A stretch of DNA of 64,000 nucleotides from Echinicola vietnamensis DSM 17526. GTDB lineage: Bacteria > Bacteroidota > Bacteroidia > Cytophagales > Cyclobacteriaceae. Under the pieces are notes generated by a model that was not told where the DNA came from, made no database searches, and saw only the letters and a list, made by a program, of their open reading frames with translations. Position numbers and translations under genes: made by a program. This document shows positions 52,863-62,261 of this stretch, piece by piece. Location: contig NC_019904.1 of assembly GCF_000325705.1 (NCBI RefSeq), forward strand, positions 628,001 to 692,000, given 5' to 3'. Each line of letters opens with the position of its first letter. The first letter of the stretch is position 1.

Positions 52863-53267
52863 CTAAAAATTAAACGTTACGGACTGCACCACCTCATCGG
52901 AAAGGCTCAAGGCCACAGGGCAGGTCCTGGCAGCATTTTTCAACTTTTGAAGTAGTTTCGGATCCTCCAATGGATGTTCCCAGTTAAAATCAATGATGAT
53001 CTCCTTGATTTTTCTAGGATTACTGTCCATTACCTTGGTCACTTCCCAGTTCAGGCCTGTAAGCTCGTGCCCCTCACGGTGCGCTACGATCCCCATAATG
53101 GTCACCATGCAGCTTCCCAATGCTGATGCTACCAAGTCAGTAGGAGAAAAAGCTTCTCCTTTACCCTTGTTATCCACCGGGGCATCGGTAATGATCTCCT
53201 TGCCTGATTGCAAATGCTGGGAGCTGGTTCTTAGATTTTCGAGGTAGGTGCTTTTAATAGTAGGCAT
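52863..53267 (-). CDS. OsmC/Ohr-family protein
   Basis: The 134-residue protein has the two redox Cys of OsmC/Ohr peroxidases, Cys53 in SALGSCMVTIMG and Cys116 in NAARTCPVALSLSD, and the family feature FSPTDLVASALGSC. It reduces organic hydroperoxides with a thiol in the cytoplasm. The family split between OsmC and Ohr is not decided here. It is the only gene of its transcript, divergent from the next gene across 68 bases. Confidence 0.9.
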   Translation of the reverse strand: MPTIKSTYLENLRTSSQHLQSGKEIITDAPVDNKGKGEAFSPTDLVASALGSCMVTIMGIVAHREGHELTGLNWEVTKVMDSNPRKIKEIIIDFNWEHPLEDPKLLQKLKNAARTCPVALSLSDEVVQSVTFNF

Positions 53268-53335
53268 AAACCTTTATTTTTATTTGAAGTTATCTAACAT
53301 ATAAAACAAAATTAGCGTATAATTCCTTAGAACAT

Positions 53336-54067
53336 ATGACAAAAGGAACAAAATATCTCATCCTCCTACTGTTACTGACTGCTCCGCACTTTTTAATGGC
53401 ACAGGGCAGAGAAGCCGGAGATTATGAATACGACAAAGAAGTCCTCTTCGGTGTAAACAAAAACACAAACGGGGGACTGATCGGAGGATTATACCTAAAA
53501 ATAGGCTCTCGGATCACCGAAAACACTTTTCAGTTCTTTTCCCTGGAAATGGCCAATGTCAAAAACCCAAAAGAAGCACGCTATAGCACCATCCTGGGCA
53601 ATAGCTTTATTTATGGTAAATCAAATTACCTTTATAGCATCAGACCGCAATATGGACGAGAGCTCATTCTTTTCAAAAAAGCACCCCAGAAAGGCGTGCA
53701 AGTTTCCGTACTTTCAGCCATAGGTCCTTCTTTAGGCATCATAGCTCCTTATTATATTGAATATGCAACTTCCAATTCAGAAAGCACCCGGGTGCAATAT
53801 GACCCGGAAGTTCACCAATCACTCGCCTATATATTAGGTCCTGGCCACCTATTTGAAGGATTGGGAGATTCTCAGCTGGCCATTGGAGCAAATGTAAAAG
53901 CGGCCTTGTCCTTTGAATTTGGGGTATTCAAATCTAATGTTACAGGATTGGAACTAGGATATGAATTGGAAGGTTTTACTAAAGAGATTCCCTTGATGCC
54001 TACAACAGATAACCGGCAACTATTTCAGTCGGTTTACTTTACCCTGTTCTACGGCTTCAGGAAATAA
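53336..54067 (+). CDS. outer-membrane beta-barrel-like protein of unknown function upstream of lipA
   Basis: The 243-residue protein has a signal peptide ending FLMAQ (about residue 22) and then amphipathic beta-strands (YLKIGSRITENTFQFFSLEMAN, SVYFTLFYGFRK at the end), so it probably lies in the outer membrane as a small barrel. I do not recognise a described family. The lipA gene follows after 59 bases with its own promoter candidate, so the pair need not share function. The start ATG lies in an A-rich region with no strong Shine-Dalgarno. Confidence 0.65.
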   Translation: MTKGTKYLILLLLLTAPHFLMAQGREAGDYEYDKEVLFGVNKNTNGGLIGGLYLKIGSRITENTFQFFSLEMANVKNPKEARYSTILGNSFIYGKSNYLYSIRPQYGRELILFKKAPQKGVQVSVLSAIGPSLGIIAPYYIEYATSNSESTRVQYDPEVHQSLAYILGPGHLFEGLGDSQLAIGANVKAALSFEFGVFKSNVTGLELGYELEGFTKEIPLMPTTDNRQLFQSVYFTLFYGFRK

Positions 54068-54075
54068 ACCATTAA

Positions 54076-54106
54076 TTGGTTTTGCTGTAACAAAACCTTA
54101 ATTTTG
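54076..54106 (+). promoter_or_regulatory. candidate housekeeping promoter of lipA
   Basis: TTG at 54076-54078 is followed by 20 bases and then TAATTTTG at 54099-54106, a full match to TAnnTTTG. The ATG of lipA lies 20 bases further on. Good fit to the Bacteroidota promoter pattern. Confidence 0.6.
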
Positions 54107-54126
54107 CGATAAGTTAAGATAGTGAG

Positions 54127-55005
54127 ATGATAGAACTACCCGTAATATCCGAAGAATCCAAAAAGCGGAAAAAGCCCGACTGGTTAAGAGTAAAGCTCCC
54201 CGTTGGAAAAGAATATGCCAAAGTCAGGAAATTAGTCGACGAACATAAACTCCACACCATTTGTGAAAGCGGCAACTGTCCCAACATGGGCGAATGCTGG
54301 GGTGCCGGCACAGCAACTTTCATGATCCTAGGCAATGTATGTACACGTTCCTGCTCATTCTGTGCCGTAGCCACCGGAAGACCTCCAGAATACGATACCG
54401 ATGAGCCTCGAAGAGTAGCAGAGGCCATTAAGTTAATGGGGGTAAAACACGCCGTACTTACTTCTGTCAACCGTGATGAGCTCAAAGATAGGGGTGCAGA
54501 AATTTGGTACCAAACGGTCATCGAGACCAAAAAGCTATCACCAGAAACGACCATTGAAACGCTTATTCCAGACGTAAAATCCAATTGGGACGCGCTGTAC
54601 CGTATGATTGATGGCGGTCAGGAAGTGGTTTCCCATAATATGGAAACCGTCGAAAGCCTTTACAGAAGGGTTCGCCCCCAAGCCAAATACTGGCGATCAC
54701 TGGAGCAGATCAAGCTTACAAAAGAATATGGTAAAAGAACCAAAACAGGCATCATGCTGGGTCTTGGTGAAACCAAAGAGCAAGTCTACAAGGCCATGGA
54801 TGACCTGGTCGAGCATGGCTGTGATATCCTGACGCTTGGACAATACCTCCAACCAACAAAAATGCACATCGAGGTGGCTGAATTCATCCATCCTGACCTT
54901 TTTGACCATTACCGTGAAGAAGGATTAAAAAGAGGCCTTAAGTATGTCGAGTCAGGACCTTTGGTAAGGTCTTCCTATCATGCCGAACGTCATGTAAACG
55001 TATAA
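54127..55005 (+). CDS. lipA: lipoyl synthase
   Basis: The 292-residue radical SAM enzyme has the auxiliary cluster Cys46, Cys51 and Cys57 ([12 protein letters not shown]) and the SAM cluster Cys72, Cys76 and Cys79 (CTRSCSFC). The RSSYHAE motif near the C-terminus supplies the Ser ligand. It inserts two sulfur atoms into the octanoyl chain on lipoyl domains. It is preceded by its own promoter and followed by a bidirectional terminator shared with atpG. No lipB gene is adjacent. Confidence 0.96.
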   Translation: MIELPVISEESKKRKKPDWLRVKLPVGKEYAKVRKLVDEHKLHTICESGNCPNMGECWGAGTATFMILGNVCTRSCSFCAVATGRPPEYDTDEPRRVAEAIKLMGVKHAVLTSVNRDELKDRGAEIWYQTVIETKKLSPETTIETLIPDVKSNWDALYRMIDGGQEVVSHNMETVESLYRRVRPQAKYWRSLEQIKLTKEYGKRTKTGIMLGLGETKEQVYKAMDDLVEHGCDILTLGQYLQPTKMHIEVAEFIHPDLFDHYREEGLKRGLKYVESGPLVRSSYHAERHVNV

Positions 55006-55033
55006 CGCATCGATTTCCTTAATATTTAGACAT

Positions 55034-55067
55034 AAAAAACTCTTCACTTTTCAGCGAAGAGTTTTTT
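55034..55067 (+). terminator. bidirectional terminator between lipA and atpG
   Basis: AAAAAACTCTTC (55034-55045) pairs with GAAGAGTTTTTT (55056-55067) around 10 nt, with A and T runs on both sides, fitting convergent transcription. Confidence 0.93.
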
Positions 55068-55090
55068 TATGCTTTACTTTTTATCACTTC

Positions 55091-55966
55091 TTATTCGCCT
55101 CCAAGTGCTTCTGCACCGGCCACAATTTCAAGAATTTCATTAGTAATGGCAGCTTGACGAGTTCTATTGTACATCAAACGTAGATCCTTCAGCAATTCCC
55201 CTGCATTTTCAGTGGCTTTATCCATGGCCGTCATTCGTGCACCGTGCTCAGACGCGTTACTTTCCAATACAGCTTTATAAAACTGGATTTTCAGGGAAGT
55301 AGGCACCAATTCCTGCATGATGTACTCTCGGGAAGGCTCCATGATATAATCCACATTAGTAGCAGAAGAAGGTGCTTCGGTTTCTTCCTGCTCCATCGGC
55401 AAGAACTGCTCGTTCCTAACCACCTGGGTAGCGACGTTTTTGAATTCATTGTACACCAAAATGACTTTATCATAAGTGCCTTTTTCAAATTCGTCCATGG
55501 CATATTCTGCCACCTCTCTTACTTTGTCAAAAGAAAGATCGGTAAACACTTGATAGTAATCGTCTACCAATTTCACTTCCCTCTTTTTGAAAATATCGTA
55601 TGCCTTTTTGCCCAAAGGAAGTACGGTGATGTCTTTTCCAGCATACTCCGTACTGATGGCCGCAGATGCTGCCTTGATGATATTGGTATTGAAGGCACCA
55701 CAAAGTCCCTTATCTGAAGTAACGGGAACGATCAATACGCTATTGACCTCTCTCTTTTCAGCATATACCAAATCGCTGCCTCCTTCAATTCCTGCAGAAA
55801 CGTTGTTAAGAATGGCAGTTAATTTCTGAGAATAAGGACGCATTTGGATGATCTTATCCTGAGCTCTCCTAAGTTTCGCAGCAGCCACCATTTTCATGGC
55901 CTTGGTAATTTGCTGTGTAGAAACTACGGAATTGATCCTTTCTTTTACTTCCTTTAAGTTAGCCAT
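55091..55966 (-). CDS. atpG: ATP synthase F1 gamma chain
   Basis: The 291-residue protein begins NLKEVKERINSVVSTQQITKAMKMVAAAKLRRAQ and ends with ARMTAMDKATENAGELLKDLRLMYNRTRQAAITNEILEIVAGAEAL, both classical gamma features forming the central coiled coil. The middle is the Rossmann-like domain. It is the rotor shaft of F1. It is the last gene of the ATP synthase group here, 50 bases after atpA; a hairpin in that gap may tune its level. No atpD or atpC follows. Confidence 0.96.
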   Translation of the reverse strand: MANLKEVKERINSVVSTQQITKAMKMVAAAKLRRAQDKIIQMRPYSQKLTAILNNVSAGIEGGSDLVYAEKREVNSVLIVPVTSDKGLCGAFNTNIIKAASAAISTEYAGKDITVLPLGKKAYDIFKKREVKLVDDYYQVFTDLSFDKVREVAEYAMDEFEKGTYDKVILVYNEFKNVATQVVRNEQFLPMEQEETEAPSSATNVDYIMEPSREYIMQELVPTSLKIQFYKAVLESNASEHGARMTAMDKATENAGELLKDLRLMYNRTRQAAITNEILEIVAGAEALGGE

Positions 55967-55987
55967 ATTTTCAAATAGAGAATAAGG

Positions 55988-56010
55988 GCTCCGCCATTAG
56001 GAGGCGGAGC
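55988..56010 (-). terminator. hairpin between atpA and atpG
   Basis: GCTCCGCC (55988-55995) and GGCGGAGC (56003-56010) form an 8-bp GC stem with a 7-nt loop. There is no T run, so it probably stabilises or processes the mRNA. Confidence 0.55.
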
Positions 56011-56016
56011 AATTAA

Positions 56017-57594
56017 TTATTTTGCGTACTTAGGTGTAAGTTCTTTAGCTGCTTTTTCAAGTAATTTACCAGCTGTATCCAAATCTCCCTTGGCCAAGGC
56101 AGTGATGGCCTCTTGGTATTGGGAGGTAAGCAATGTATAGAATTCTTTCTCAAATTCCCTTGCTCTTTCTACGGGCACGCTGTCCATCAACCCTTTGGTA
56201 GAAGCATAGATAATCGCCGCTTGCAATTCTACCTTTACAGGAGAATATTGTGCTTGCTTAAGGATTTCTTGGTTTCTTCTACCCCTCTCGATGGTCCGCT
56301 TTGTCGTCGCATCAAGGTCAGAACCAAACTTGGCAAAAGCTTCTAGTTCACGGAACTGTGCTTGATCAAGCTTCAAGGTACCGGAAACCTTTTTCATGGA
56401 TTTGATCTGGGCACTACCTCCTACCCTTGATACGGAAATACCCACGTTAATCGCCGGACGAATACCCGAGTTAAAGAGGTTGGTTTCCAAGAAAATCTGA
56501 CCATCCGTAATGGAGATCACATTTGTAGGAATATAGGCAGATACGTCACCTGCTTGGGTTTCGATAATCGGAAGTGCTGTCAAGGATCCACCGCCTTTCA
56601 CCAAGGGCTTAAGGGATTCAGGAAGATCATTCATTTCCTTGGCAATGGTGTCAGAAGAGTTGATCTTAGCGGCTCTTTCCAACAATCTTGAGTGAAGATA
56701 GAATACATCCCCTGGGTATGCCTCACGTCCTGGAGGTCTTCTCAACAATAGGGATACTTCACGGTAAGCTACGGCCTGCTTGGAAAGGTCATCATAAACC
56801 ACCAAGGCAGGACGACCGGTGTCACGGAAAAACTCACCAATGGCAGCACCGGTAAATGGTGCAAAGAACTGCATTGGAGCAGGTTCTGAAGCGGCAGCAG
56901 ACACCACCACGGTATACGGAAGAGCACCACCTTTTTCCAAAGCGGCTACCACACCTGCCACGGTAGAGGCCTTCTGGCCAATCGCTACGTAGATACAGAA
57001 TACCGGCTCTCCCTTATCATAAAATTCTTTTTGGTTAAGAATGGTATCGATGGCCACGGCAGTTTTACCTGTCTGACGGTCACCAATGATCAATTCCCGC
57101 TGTCCTCTACCGATCGGAATCATCGCATCGATAGATTTGATACCTGTCTGAAGTGGCTCATTTACTGGCTGACGATAGATTACACCTGGTGCTTTACGCT
57201 CCAATGGCATATCGTAAAGGTCTCCTTCGATAGGGCCTTTTCCGTCAATTGGTTGACCAAGAGTATCTACTACCCGGCCCAACATACCTTCACCTGCTTT
57301 GATAGACGCAATTTGCTTGGTTCTTTTAACGGTGTCTCCTTCTTTTACTTCTTTGGAGTCACCGAAAAGTACCGCACCTACATTGTCTTCTTCTAGGTTA
57401 AGTACCATTGCTTTAAGTCCGTTTTCGAACTCTAGCAATTCACCAGATTGAGCTTGGGATAGTCCGTAGATACGGGCCACACCATCACCAACTTGTAGGA
57501 CGGTGCCTACTTCTTCCAGTTCAGCTTCCGTCTTAGCGCCTGAGAGCTGCTCTCTCAAGATCGCCGAAACTTCATCAGGTCTTACTTCTGCCAT
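56017..57594 (-). CDS. atpA: ATP synthase F1 alpha chain
   Basis: The 525-residue protein has the P-loop [14 protein letters not shown] (about 177), the lid and the C-terminal helical domain. [44 protein letters not shown] is the alpha-chain signature region. It forms the F1 hexamer with the beta chain, whose gene is elsewhere. It follows atpH by 36 bases and precedes atpG. Confidence 0.97.
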   Translation of the reverse strand: MAEVRPDEVSAILREQLSGAKTEAELEEVGTVLQVGDGVARIYGLSQAQSGELLEFENGLKAMVLNLEEDNVGAVLFGDSKEVKEGDTVKRTKQIASIKAGEGMLGRVVDTLGQPIDGKGPIEGDLYDMPLERKAPGVIYRQPVNEPLQTGIKSIDAMIPIGRGQRELIIGDRQTGKTAVAIDTILNQKEFYDKGEPVFCIYVAIGQKASTVAGVVAALEKGGALPYTVVVSAAASEPAPMQFFAPFTGAAIGEFFRDTGRPALVVYDDLSKQAVAYREVSLLLRRPPGREAYPGDVFYLHSRLLERAAKINSSDTIAKEMNDLPESLKPLVKGGGSLTALPIIETQAGDVSAYIPTNVISITDGQIFLETNLFNSGIRPAINVGISVSRVGGSAQIKSMKKVSGTLKLDQAQFRELEAFAKFGSDLDATTKRTIERGRRNQEILKQAQYSPVKVELQAAIIYASTKGLMDSVPVERAREFEKEFYTLLTSQYQEAITALAKGDLDTAGKLLEKAAKELTPKYAK

Positions 57595-57630
57595 TCTTGA
57601 ATATAGTTATATAGTTTTTCCTGTATTTAA

Positions 57631-58191
57631 TTAAATCTGTTTCTCGTAATGATTATCCGAGAACTGTAATCTCAATGCCTTCAACTTGCTGTTCATCGAC
57701 TCGTCCAGCTGGCGGTCGTTCACTTTCAAGACGAATCCACCGATGATGTTTTGATCTACCTTTTCTACCAACTCCACCTTAGGTTTTCCAGAAACATCCT
57801 TTACGACATCTGCAAACACCTTTCTGAGGTCCTCAGTCATCGGGAACGTAGTGGTCACCTGGGCCACTTGGATGCCTTGGCGTTGGTTATAAAGCTCTAG
57901 AAATGCTTTAGCAATATCAGCAATGATATCTTCCCGATGCTTGCGTGAAATGATATCATAGAAAGACAAGGTCAGCTCCTGAGCTGTTCCGGAAAATATC
58001 TTTTTGATCACTTTGGCTTTCACATCAGGCTTTACAATAGGGCTTCTGAGCATCAAGGCAAAATCCCTATTGGAACCTGCTACCTCGAGCAACGACTGCA
58101 TGTCCTGCTGTACTTCCTTCAGTATACCTCTTTCATCTGCCAATTCCATTAAAGACTTGGCATACCTCGAAGCGACTCTTTTAACTGACAT
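57631..58191 (-). CDS. atpH: ATP synthase F1 delta chain
   Basis: The 186-residue protein starts SVKRVASRYAKSLMELADERGI, and the C-terminal VDQNIIGGFVLKVNDRQLDESMNSKLKALR is the delta/OSCP signature. It links the peripheral stalk to F1. It sits 9 bases after atpF, probably coupled with it. Confidence 0.95.
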   Translation of the reverse strand: MSVKRVASRYAKSLMELADERGILKEVQQDMQSLLEVAGSNRDFALMLRSPIVKPDVKAKVIKKIFSGTAQELTLSFYDIISRKHREDIIADIAKAFLELYNQRQGIQVAQVTTTFPMTEDLRKVFADVVKDVSGKPKVELVEKVDQNIIGGFVLKVNDRQLDESMNSKLKALRLQFSDNHYEKQI

Positions 58192-58200
58192 TTGCTACGA

Positions 58201-58695
58201 TTAATTTAACTTAAGATCCTTAACAAACTCCTCTACCAATTCTTTCTGCGCTTCGTCACCCTCTAGGTTCTTGCGCAACAATTTCTCTGTTACTTCCAGT
58301 GCAAGCATTCCCACTTGGTTTTTCACCTCTGACAATGCTGCCTTTTTCTCTGTTTCAATTACCGCTTTGGCATCTTCAATCATTTTGGCACCCGCTTTGG
58401 ACGCTTCCGCTTTAGCCTCTTCGATCATCTTTGCTGATGTCTCATTGGCTGATTTCAGAATCTGATCACGCTCAAGTCGTGCCTCTTGAAGCAGCTTTTC
58501 ATTTTCTGCCTTGAGGTTAGCCATTTCGTTTCTTGCATTCTCAGCAGCCTTTAGGGCACCTTCGATAGCGGTTTCACGCTCGTCAAGTGCAGAAAGAATG
58601 GGTTTCCAAGCAAATTTGCCCAGGATAATCAATAAAATCCCAAAACCGATAATTTGCCAAATGATTAGTCCAGAACCAGGAATTATAAGATCCAT
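58201..58695 (-). CDS. atpF: ATP synthase F0 b chain
   Basis: The 164-residue protein has one N-terminal transmembrane helix (about 5-27, LIIPGSGLIIWQIIGFGILLIIL) with FAWKPILSALDEREtypical of b chains, followed by a long charged coiled coil (Ala/Glu/Lys-rich, about 38-140). It forms the peripheral stalk. Standard gene order atpE-atpF-atpH. Confidence 0.95.
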   Translation of the reverse strand: MDLIIPGSGLIIWQIIGFGILLIILGKFAWKPILSALDERETAIEGALKAAENARNEMANLKAENEKLLQEARLERDQILKSANETSAKMIEEAKAEASKAGAKMIEDAKAVIETEKKAALSEVKNQVGMLALEVTEKLLRKNLEGDEAQKELVEEFVKDLKLN

Positions 58696-58774
58696 CTATA
58701 TAATATTTTAAACTGTTTTGTTCAAATGATAAAGTAGGGACGAGCCTAGCGCCCGCCCCCATTCTTTGTACTTC

Positions 58775-59044
<270 letters not shown>

Positions 59045-59066
59045 TTATAAATTGAACAAAGAAATT

Positions 59067-60095
59067 CTAGTGATGATCGTGCTCTGCTACTGCCTGTCCA
59101 ATGTACATCGCAGAGAACAACGTAAATACATACGCTTGAATGGCAGCCACCAACAATTCAATCAAGTTGATAAACACTACCATTACCGTACTGGCTACCC
59201 CTACAGCATACGATTCAAATACGAAAATCAAACCGATAAAGCTGAGGATTACAATGTGACCGGCCGTAATGGCGACAAATAGTCGCACCATCAAAGCAAA
59301 TGGCTTAGTAAACAAACCGATAATTTCTACCGGCACAATAACAATAAGTAACGGAAGCGGCACACCTGGCGTAGCCACCACGTGCTTCCAGTAGTCTTTG
59401 TTTCCGTTAAGGTTGGTGGCAAACCATGTAAATACGGCCAGCGTCATCGTCACTGCAATATTACCGGTAAGGTTAGCAGCACCAGGAACCAGCCCCATCA
59501 GGTTACCTACCAAGATGAAGAAAAATATGGTCAATAAATAAGGTGTAAATTTTCTGTATTTCGGGCCAATGTTTGGCTTGGCCACCTCATCCCGCACAAA
59601 CAACACCAGCGGCTCGATGATGGATGCGATACCTTTAGGCGCTCCATGGGGATTTCGTTTGTAGTTTTTGGCCGTAGAAAGTATTGCCCAAAAGATCACC
59701 AATAAAACAAGGATCAGCATCGCCACGTTCTTCGTGATGGAAAGATCCACAAATGACCTGGACTCATCTACTGCGTGAAGCTTATCGTGCTCGTTAATGT
59801 AATAACCGTTGTGCTCCACACCAAAAGCGTGCGTCTCGTGATCTTGAAAATCGCTGGACATATAAAACTCCAACCCTCTATCACCGGAATAGATAATTAC
59901 CGGCAGCGGAAGGGTCACATGGGTATGCCCAAAAGTAGCGAAATGCCATTCATGCGAATCCTTTATGTGGTGCATGATGAATCCCGTCTTGTTTTCACTT
60001 TCACCTTCCGCATCAGATGAAGCAAAAGCTGTAGTCGAGAGCGTCAGTAAAAACACTGACATCAAGGTGCTTAAGCACAGAATCTTACGAAGCAT
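59067..60095 (-). CDS. atpB: ATP synthase F0 a chain
   Basis: The 342-residue protein (ATG at 60095) has a signal peptide (about 1-26, ending AFAS) and a periplasmic region of about 90 residues before the first transmembrane helix, which is usual in Bacteroidota. The helices include the conserved Arg in ALMVRLFVAITAGHIV and GNLMGLVPG. It forms the proton half-channels next to the c ring. It lies 34 bases before atpE, in the order a-c-b. Confidence 0.95.
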   Translation of the reverse strand: MLRKILCLSTLMSVFLLTLSTTAFASSDAEGESENKTGFIMHHIKDSHEWHFATFGHTHVTLPLPVIIYSGDRGLEFYMSSDFQDHETHAFGVEHNGYYINEHDKLHAVDESRSFVDLSITKNVAMLILVLLVIFWAILSTAKNYKRNPHGAPKGIASIIEPLVLFVRDEVAKPNIGPKYRKFTPYLLTIFFFILVGNLMGLVPGAANLTGNIAVTMTLAVFTWFATNLNGNKDYWKHVVATPGVPLPLLIVIVPVEIIGLFTKPFALMVRLFVAITAGHIVILSFIGLIFVFESYAVGVASTVMVVFINLIELLVAAIQAYVFTLFSAMYIGQAVAEHDHH

Positions 60096-60114
60096 CAACT
60101 CAATTATTATAGAC

Positions 60115-60498
60115 CTACTTAGAATGAGGGCGCAAGTTAGCTATTAAGCTGTATATATCAAACAACAAGTACAACAAATAGATGATAAAAAAATCCGCAA
60201 AAAACAAAATCTTATTGTCTATTTGAGTGAATAAACAAATAGCAATAAAAATAAGGCTTGCCAAAAACCTTATGATTGTTGCGCCCATAAGTATTGCAAC
60301 GGAATTTTCTTTCGATTGTTTTAATAAAAATTGAATAAGCTGTCCGCTTACCAACATTACACCAAAGTAAAAAATGATGATCTGCCATATCCTGGAATGA
60401 ACCCAATCAGGCTTGAGGAATTGTACCATTAACGTCAACAATACCACAAAAACCGTAAGCAAAAGCAATGACCCAATATGTGATTTGATAAATTTCAT
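60115..60498 (-). CDS. small membrane protein in AtpI position
   Basis: The 127-residue protein has four transmembrane helices (about 9-27, 38-56, 73-93, 98-117) and begins at the ATG 60498; an upstream in-frame start adds only a few unlike residues. Its position between atpZ and atpB and its topology fit AtpI (UncI), which helps assemble the c ring, but the sequence itself is not diagnostic. The stop lies 19 bases before atpB, so it is in the operon. Confidence 0.7.
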   Translation of the reverse strand: MKFIKSHIGSLLLLTVFVVLLTLMVQFLKPDWVHSRIWQIIIFYFGVMLVSGQLIQFLLKQSKENSVAILMGATIIRFLASLIFIAICLFTQIDNKILFFADFFIIYLLYLLFDIYSLIANLRPHSK

Positions 60499-60623
60499 GA
60501 AGTCTCTGATGAAAATGAGCTGCAAAATTACGTATAAATTCTCATTTAATCAGCACAAACATCTTTGTCCAAAGGATCACTACGCCCTGTTATGTTACTT
60601 TCGAAGGCAAGTTTTGGGAAAAA

Positions 60624-60851
60624 CTACTTCTTCATCGACACAAACAAGCTATAAAAGGCAATACCGATGGACACAAAGCAACATAAAAGCAGCCATACCG
60701 GGAATTTCATCTGGCTGCTTTCCTGGATGATCCACCCCAGCCAAGTTCCCAGCCCGATAATGGCACACATCTGAAAAGCCAGGCCTATGTATTTTACATA
60801 TTCAGGATATTCACCCTGCGGCGACTTCTTTTTCGGATTTGGATTTTTCAT
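60624..60851 (-). CDS. AtpZ/AtpI-type membrane protein (ATPase gene 1)
   Basis: The 75-residue protein has two transmembrane helices (about 20-41 and 49-69) and the motif YIGLAFQMCAIIGLGTWLGWIIQE, as in the short AtpZ-like proteins (PF09527) at the start of F0F1 operons. It lies 125 bases before the AtpI-like gene. Its start overlaps the bactofilin end by 41 bases. The role is thought to be divalent-cation transport or ring assembly. Confidence 0.75.
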   Translation of the reverse strand: MKNPNPKKKSPQGEYPEYVKYIGLAFQMCAIIGLGTWLGWIIQESSQMKFPVWLLLCCFVSIGIAFYSLFVSMKK

Positions 60852-61257
60852 TTTTTAGAGAGACCGTATTCGATTCACTTTTAGTCTGCTTTGCCGCATG
60901 ATCGGTCATGCTGCATGCTCCATTGAAAACAGCACCATTTTCGATCACCAGCTTTTTGGTGAAAATATTGCCGTTAATGACAGCGGTCTTTTTGAGAAAA
61001 AGAATATCTGAACACCTCACCTCTCCTTCTACATTACCAGCGATCTCGGCTTCTTTGGTGTCAATATTGCCGATCAACTTTGCTGACTCACCGATAACGA
61101 TTTTCGTCTTGGAACTTAAGGTTCCGTCTACTTTGCCTTCTATCCGGATATTTCCCTGCGTGATGATATCACCCTTGATAGAAGTTTCTTTTGCAATGAC
61201 ATTACTGGAGTTTACCATCTCCGCTACTGATTTTTTTTCTTCTCCCTTGTTAAACAT
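60811..61257 (-). CDS. bactofilin (polymer-forming cytoskeletal protein)
   Basis: The 148-residue protein has the right-handed beta-helix core of bactofilins (about 28-115: DIITQGNIRIEGKVDGTL, VIGESAKLIGNIDTKEAEIAGNVEGEV) flanked by short disordered ends. Bactofilins self-assemble into filaments that place wall enzymes. It lies 5 bases after the M23 peptidase gene, a common bactofilin partner, so the two form a unit. The last 41 bases overlap the AtpZ-like start. Confidence 0.92.
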   Translation of the reverse strand: MFNKGEEKKSVAEMVNSSNVIAKETSIKGDIITQGNIRIEGKVDGTLSSKTKIVIGESAKLIGNIDTKEAEIAGNVEGEVRCSDILFLKKTAVINGNIFTKKLVIENGAVFNGACSMTDHAAKQTKSESNTVSLKNEKSKSEKEVAAG

Positions 61258-61262
61258 AATTC

Positions 61263-62141
61263 CTAATCGAAGGTTATAAATTCTTGTGGGTCCAGAGGAT
61301 TCCCTTTATACCATAATTCGAGGTGAAGATGCTGACCAGTGGTTTGTTCACCAGTATTCCCTACCACCGATATGACTTCGCCACCAGTCACCGGTTCTCC
61401 AACGGATTTCAATAATACAGAATTATGCTTGTAAATAGAAATCAGCTCGTTGGAGTGCTGCACTGCTATGACATACCCTGTCTCCAAGGTCCAACTGGCC
61501 AAGATCACTGATCCATCGGCGACAGATTTCACCGGTTCGTTTTCAGCTGACACCAAATCCACCCCCAAATGGTCCTTGGACAAATCAAACCTTGCCGATA
61601 CCACACCTTTTATGGGCGAGAAGAAAAAGGTCTCCGTAAACGAACTGCTGTTAAGCTGCTGAAAACTGCCTTCATCTGGTGGCATCGCCTCAAATTCATC
61701 GATGATCTCTTGCGTAGCGGCGCCCTTTTTGTATAAGTCTTCACTCGTCGGAATGCGTACTGGATCATCACCTCCTGCCACAGGATTGACTTGCTTGGAA
61801 GAATCTGTTGCAGCCTCTCCCGAAATTATCTGCTGAATATTATGCAAGTAACGATCTTTTGCTTCTACTTCCACCAACAAACTGTCCACGGTCTGGGACA
61901 GGGAATATATTTTCTTCATGTTTTCGGATTCCTGATAAGCAGGGTCAAACCAACTGGCCAGCAGCGTCCGAGATAATATGAGTGAAATCATGAAAAAAAC
62001 CAACAAAGTAAACACTAAAATAAGGCCCACTTTGATTTTGTTAATACTTAAGGAAGTGATGACAGAGAAATCTTCCTCTCTCCTAATGACGAAAAGGTAT
62101 TTATTTTCTATCCAGTTTTTTATCCGTTGTTGTAATCCCAA
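61263..62141 (-). CDS. M23-family peptidoglycan endopeptidase (LytM-like)
   Basis: The 292-residue protein has one N-terminal transmembrane helix (about 38-60), a coiled-coil linker (about 75-110) and a C-terminal LytM domain (about 175-292) with metal ligands in HLGVDL and QHLHLELW. It is anchored in the inner membrane and cuts peptide bridges in the periplasm, or acts as an amidase activator. The start must be TTG at 62141: the upstream frame closes after two codons and no ATG lies near. Cotranscribed with the bactofilin. Confidence 0.9.
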   Translation of the reverse strand: MGLQQRIKNWIENKYLFVIRREEDFSVITSLSINKIKVGLILVFTLLVFFMISLILSRTLLASWFDPAYQESENMKKIYSLSQTVDSLLVEVEAKDRYLHNIQQIISGEAATDSSKQVNPVAGGDDPVRIPTSEDLYKKGAATQEIIDEFEAMPPDEGSFQQLNSSSFTETFFFSPIKGVVSARFDLSKDHLGVDLVSAENEPVKSVADGSVILASWTLETGYVIAVQHSNELISIYKHNSVLLKSVGEPVTGGEVISVVGNTGEQTTGQHLHLELWYKGNPLDPQEFITFD

Positions 62142-62192
62142 AATATGTCAAGTTTACCTGATCGCCCAATATTACAAAATTACAAGATTAAA

Positions 62193-62206
62193 CGTAAGCG
62201 TTTACA
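62193..62206. promoter_or_regulatory. LacI-like dyad in the divergent promoter region
   Basis: On the minus strand TGTAAACGCTTACG matches the TGnAAACGnTTnCA pattern except at the last base. It lies between the M23 and PorW/SprE genes, which are divergent. A weak candidate. Confidence 0.3.
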
Positions 62207-62261
62207 TTATTGATTCAAAAACACTAATTTGGGAACTCGAAAACGATTTAAGCAGTGTGAT

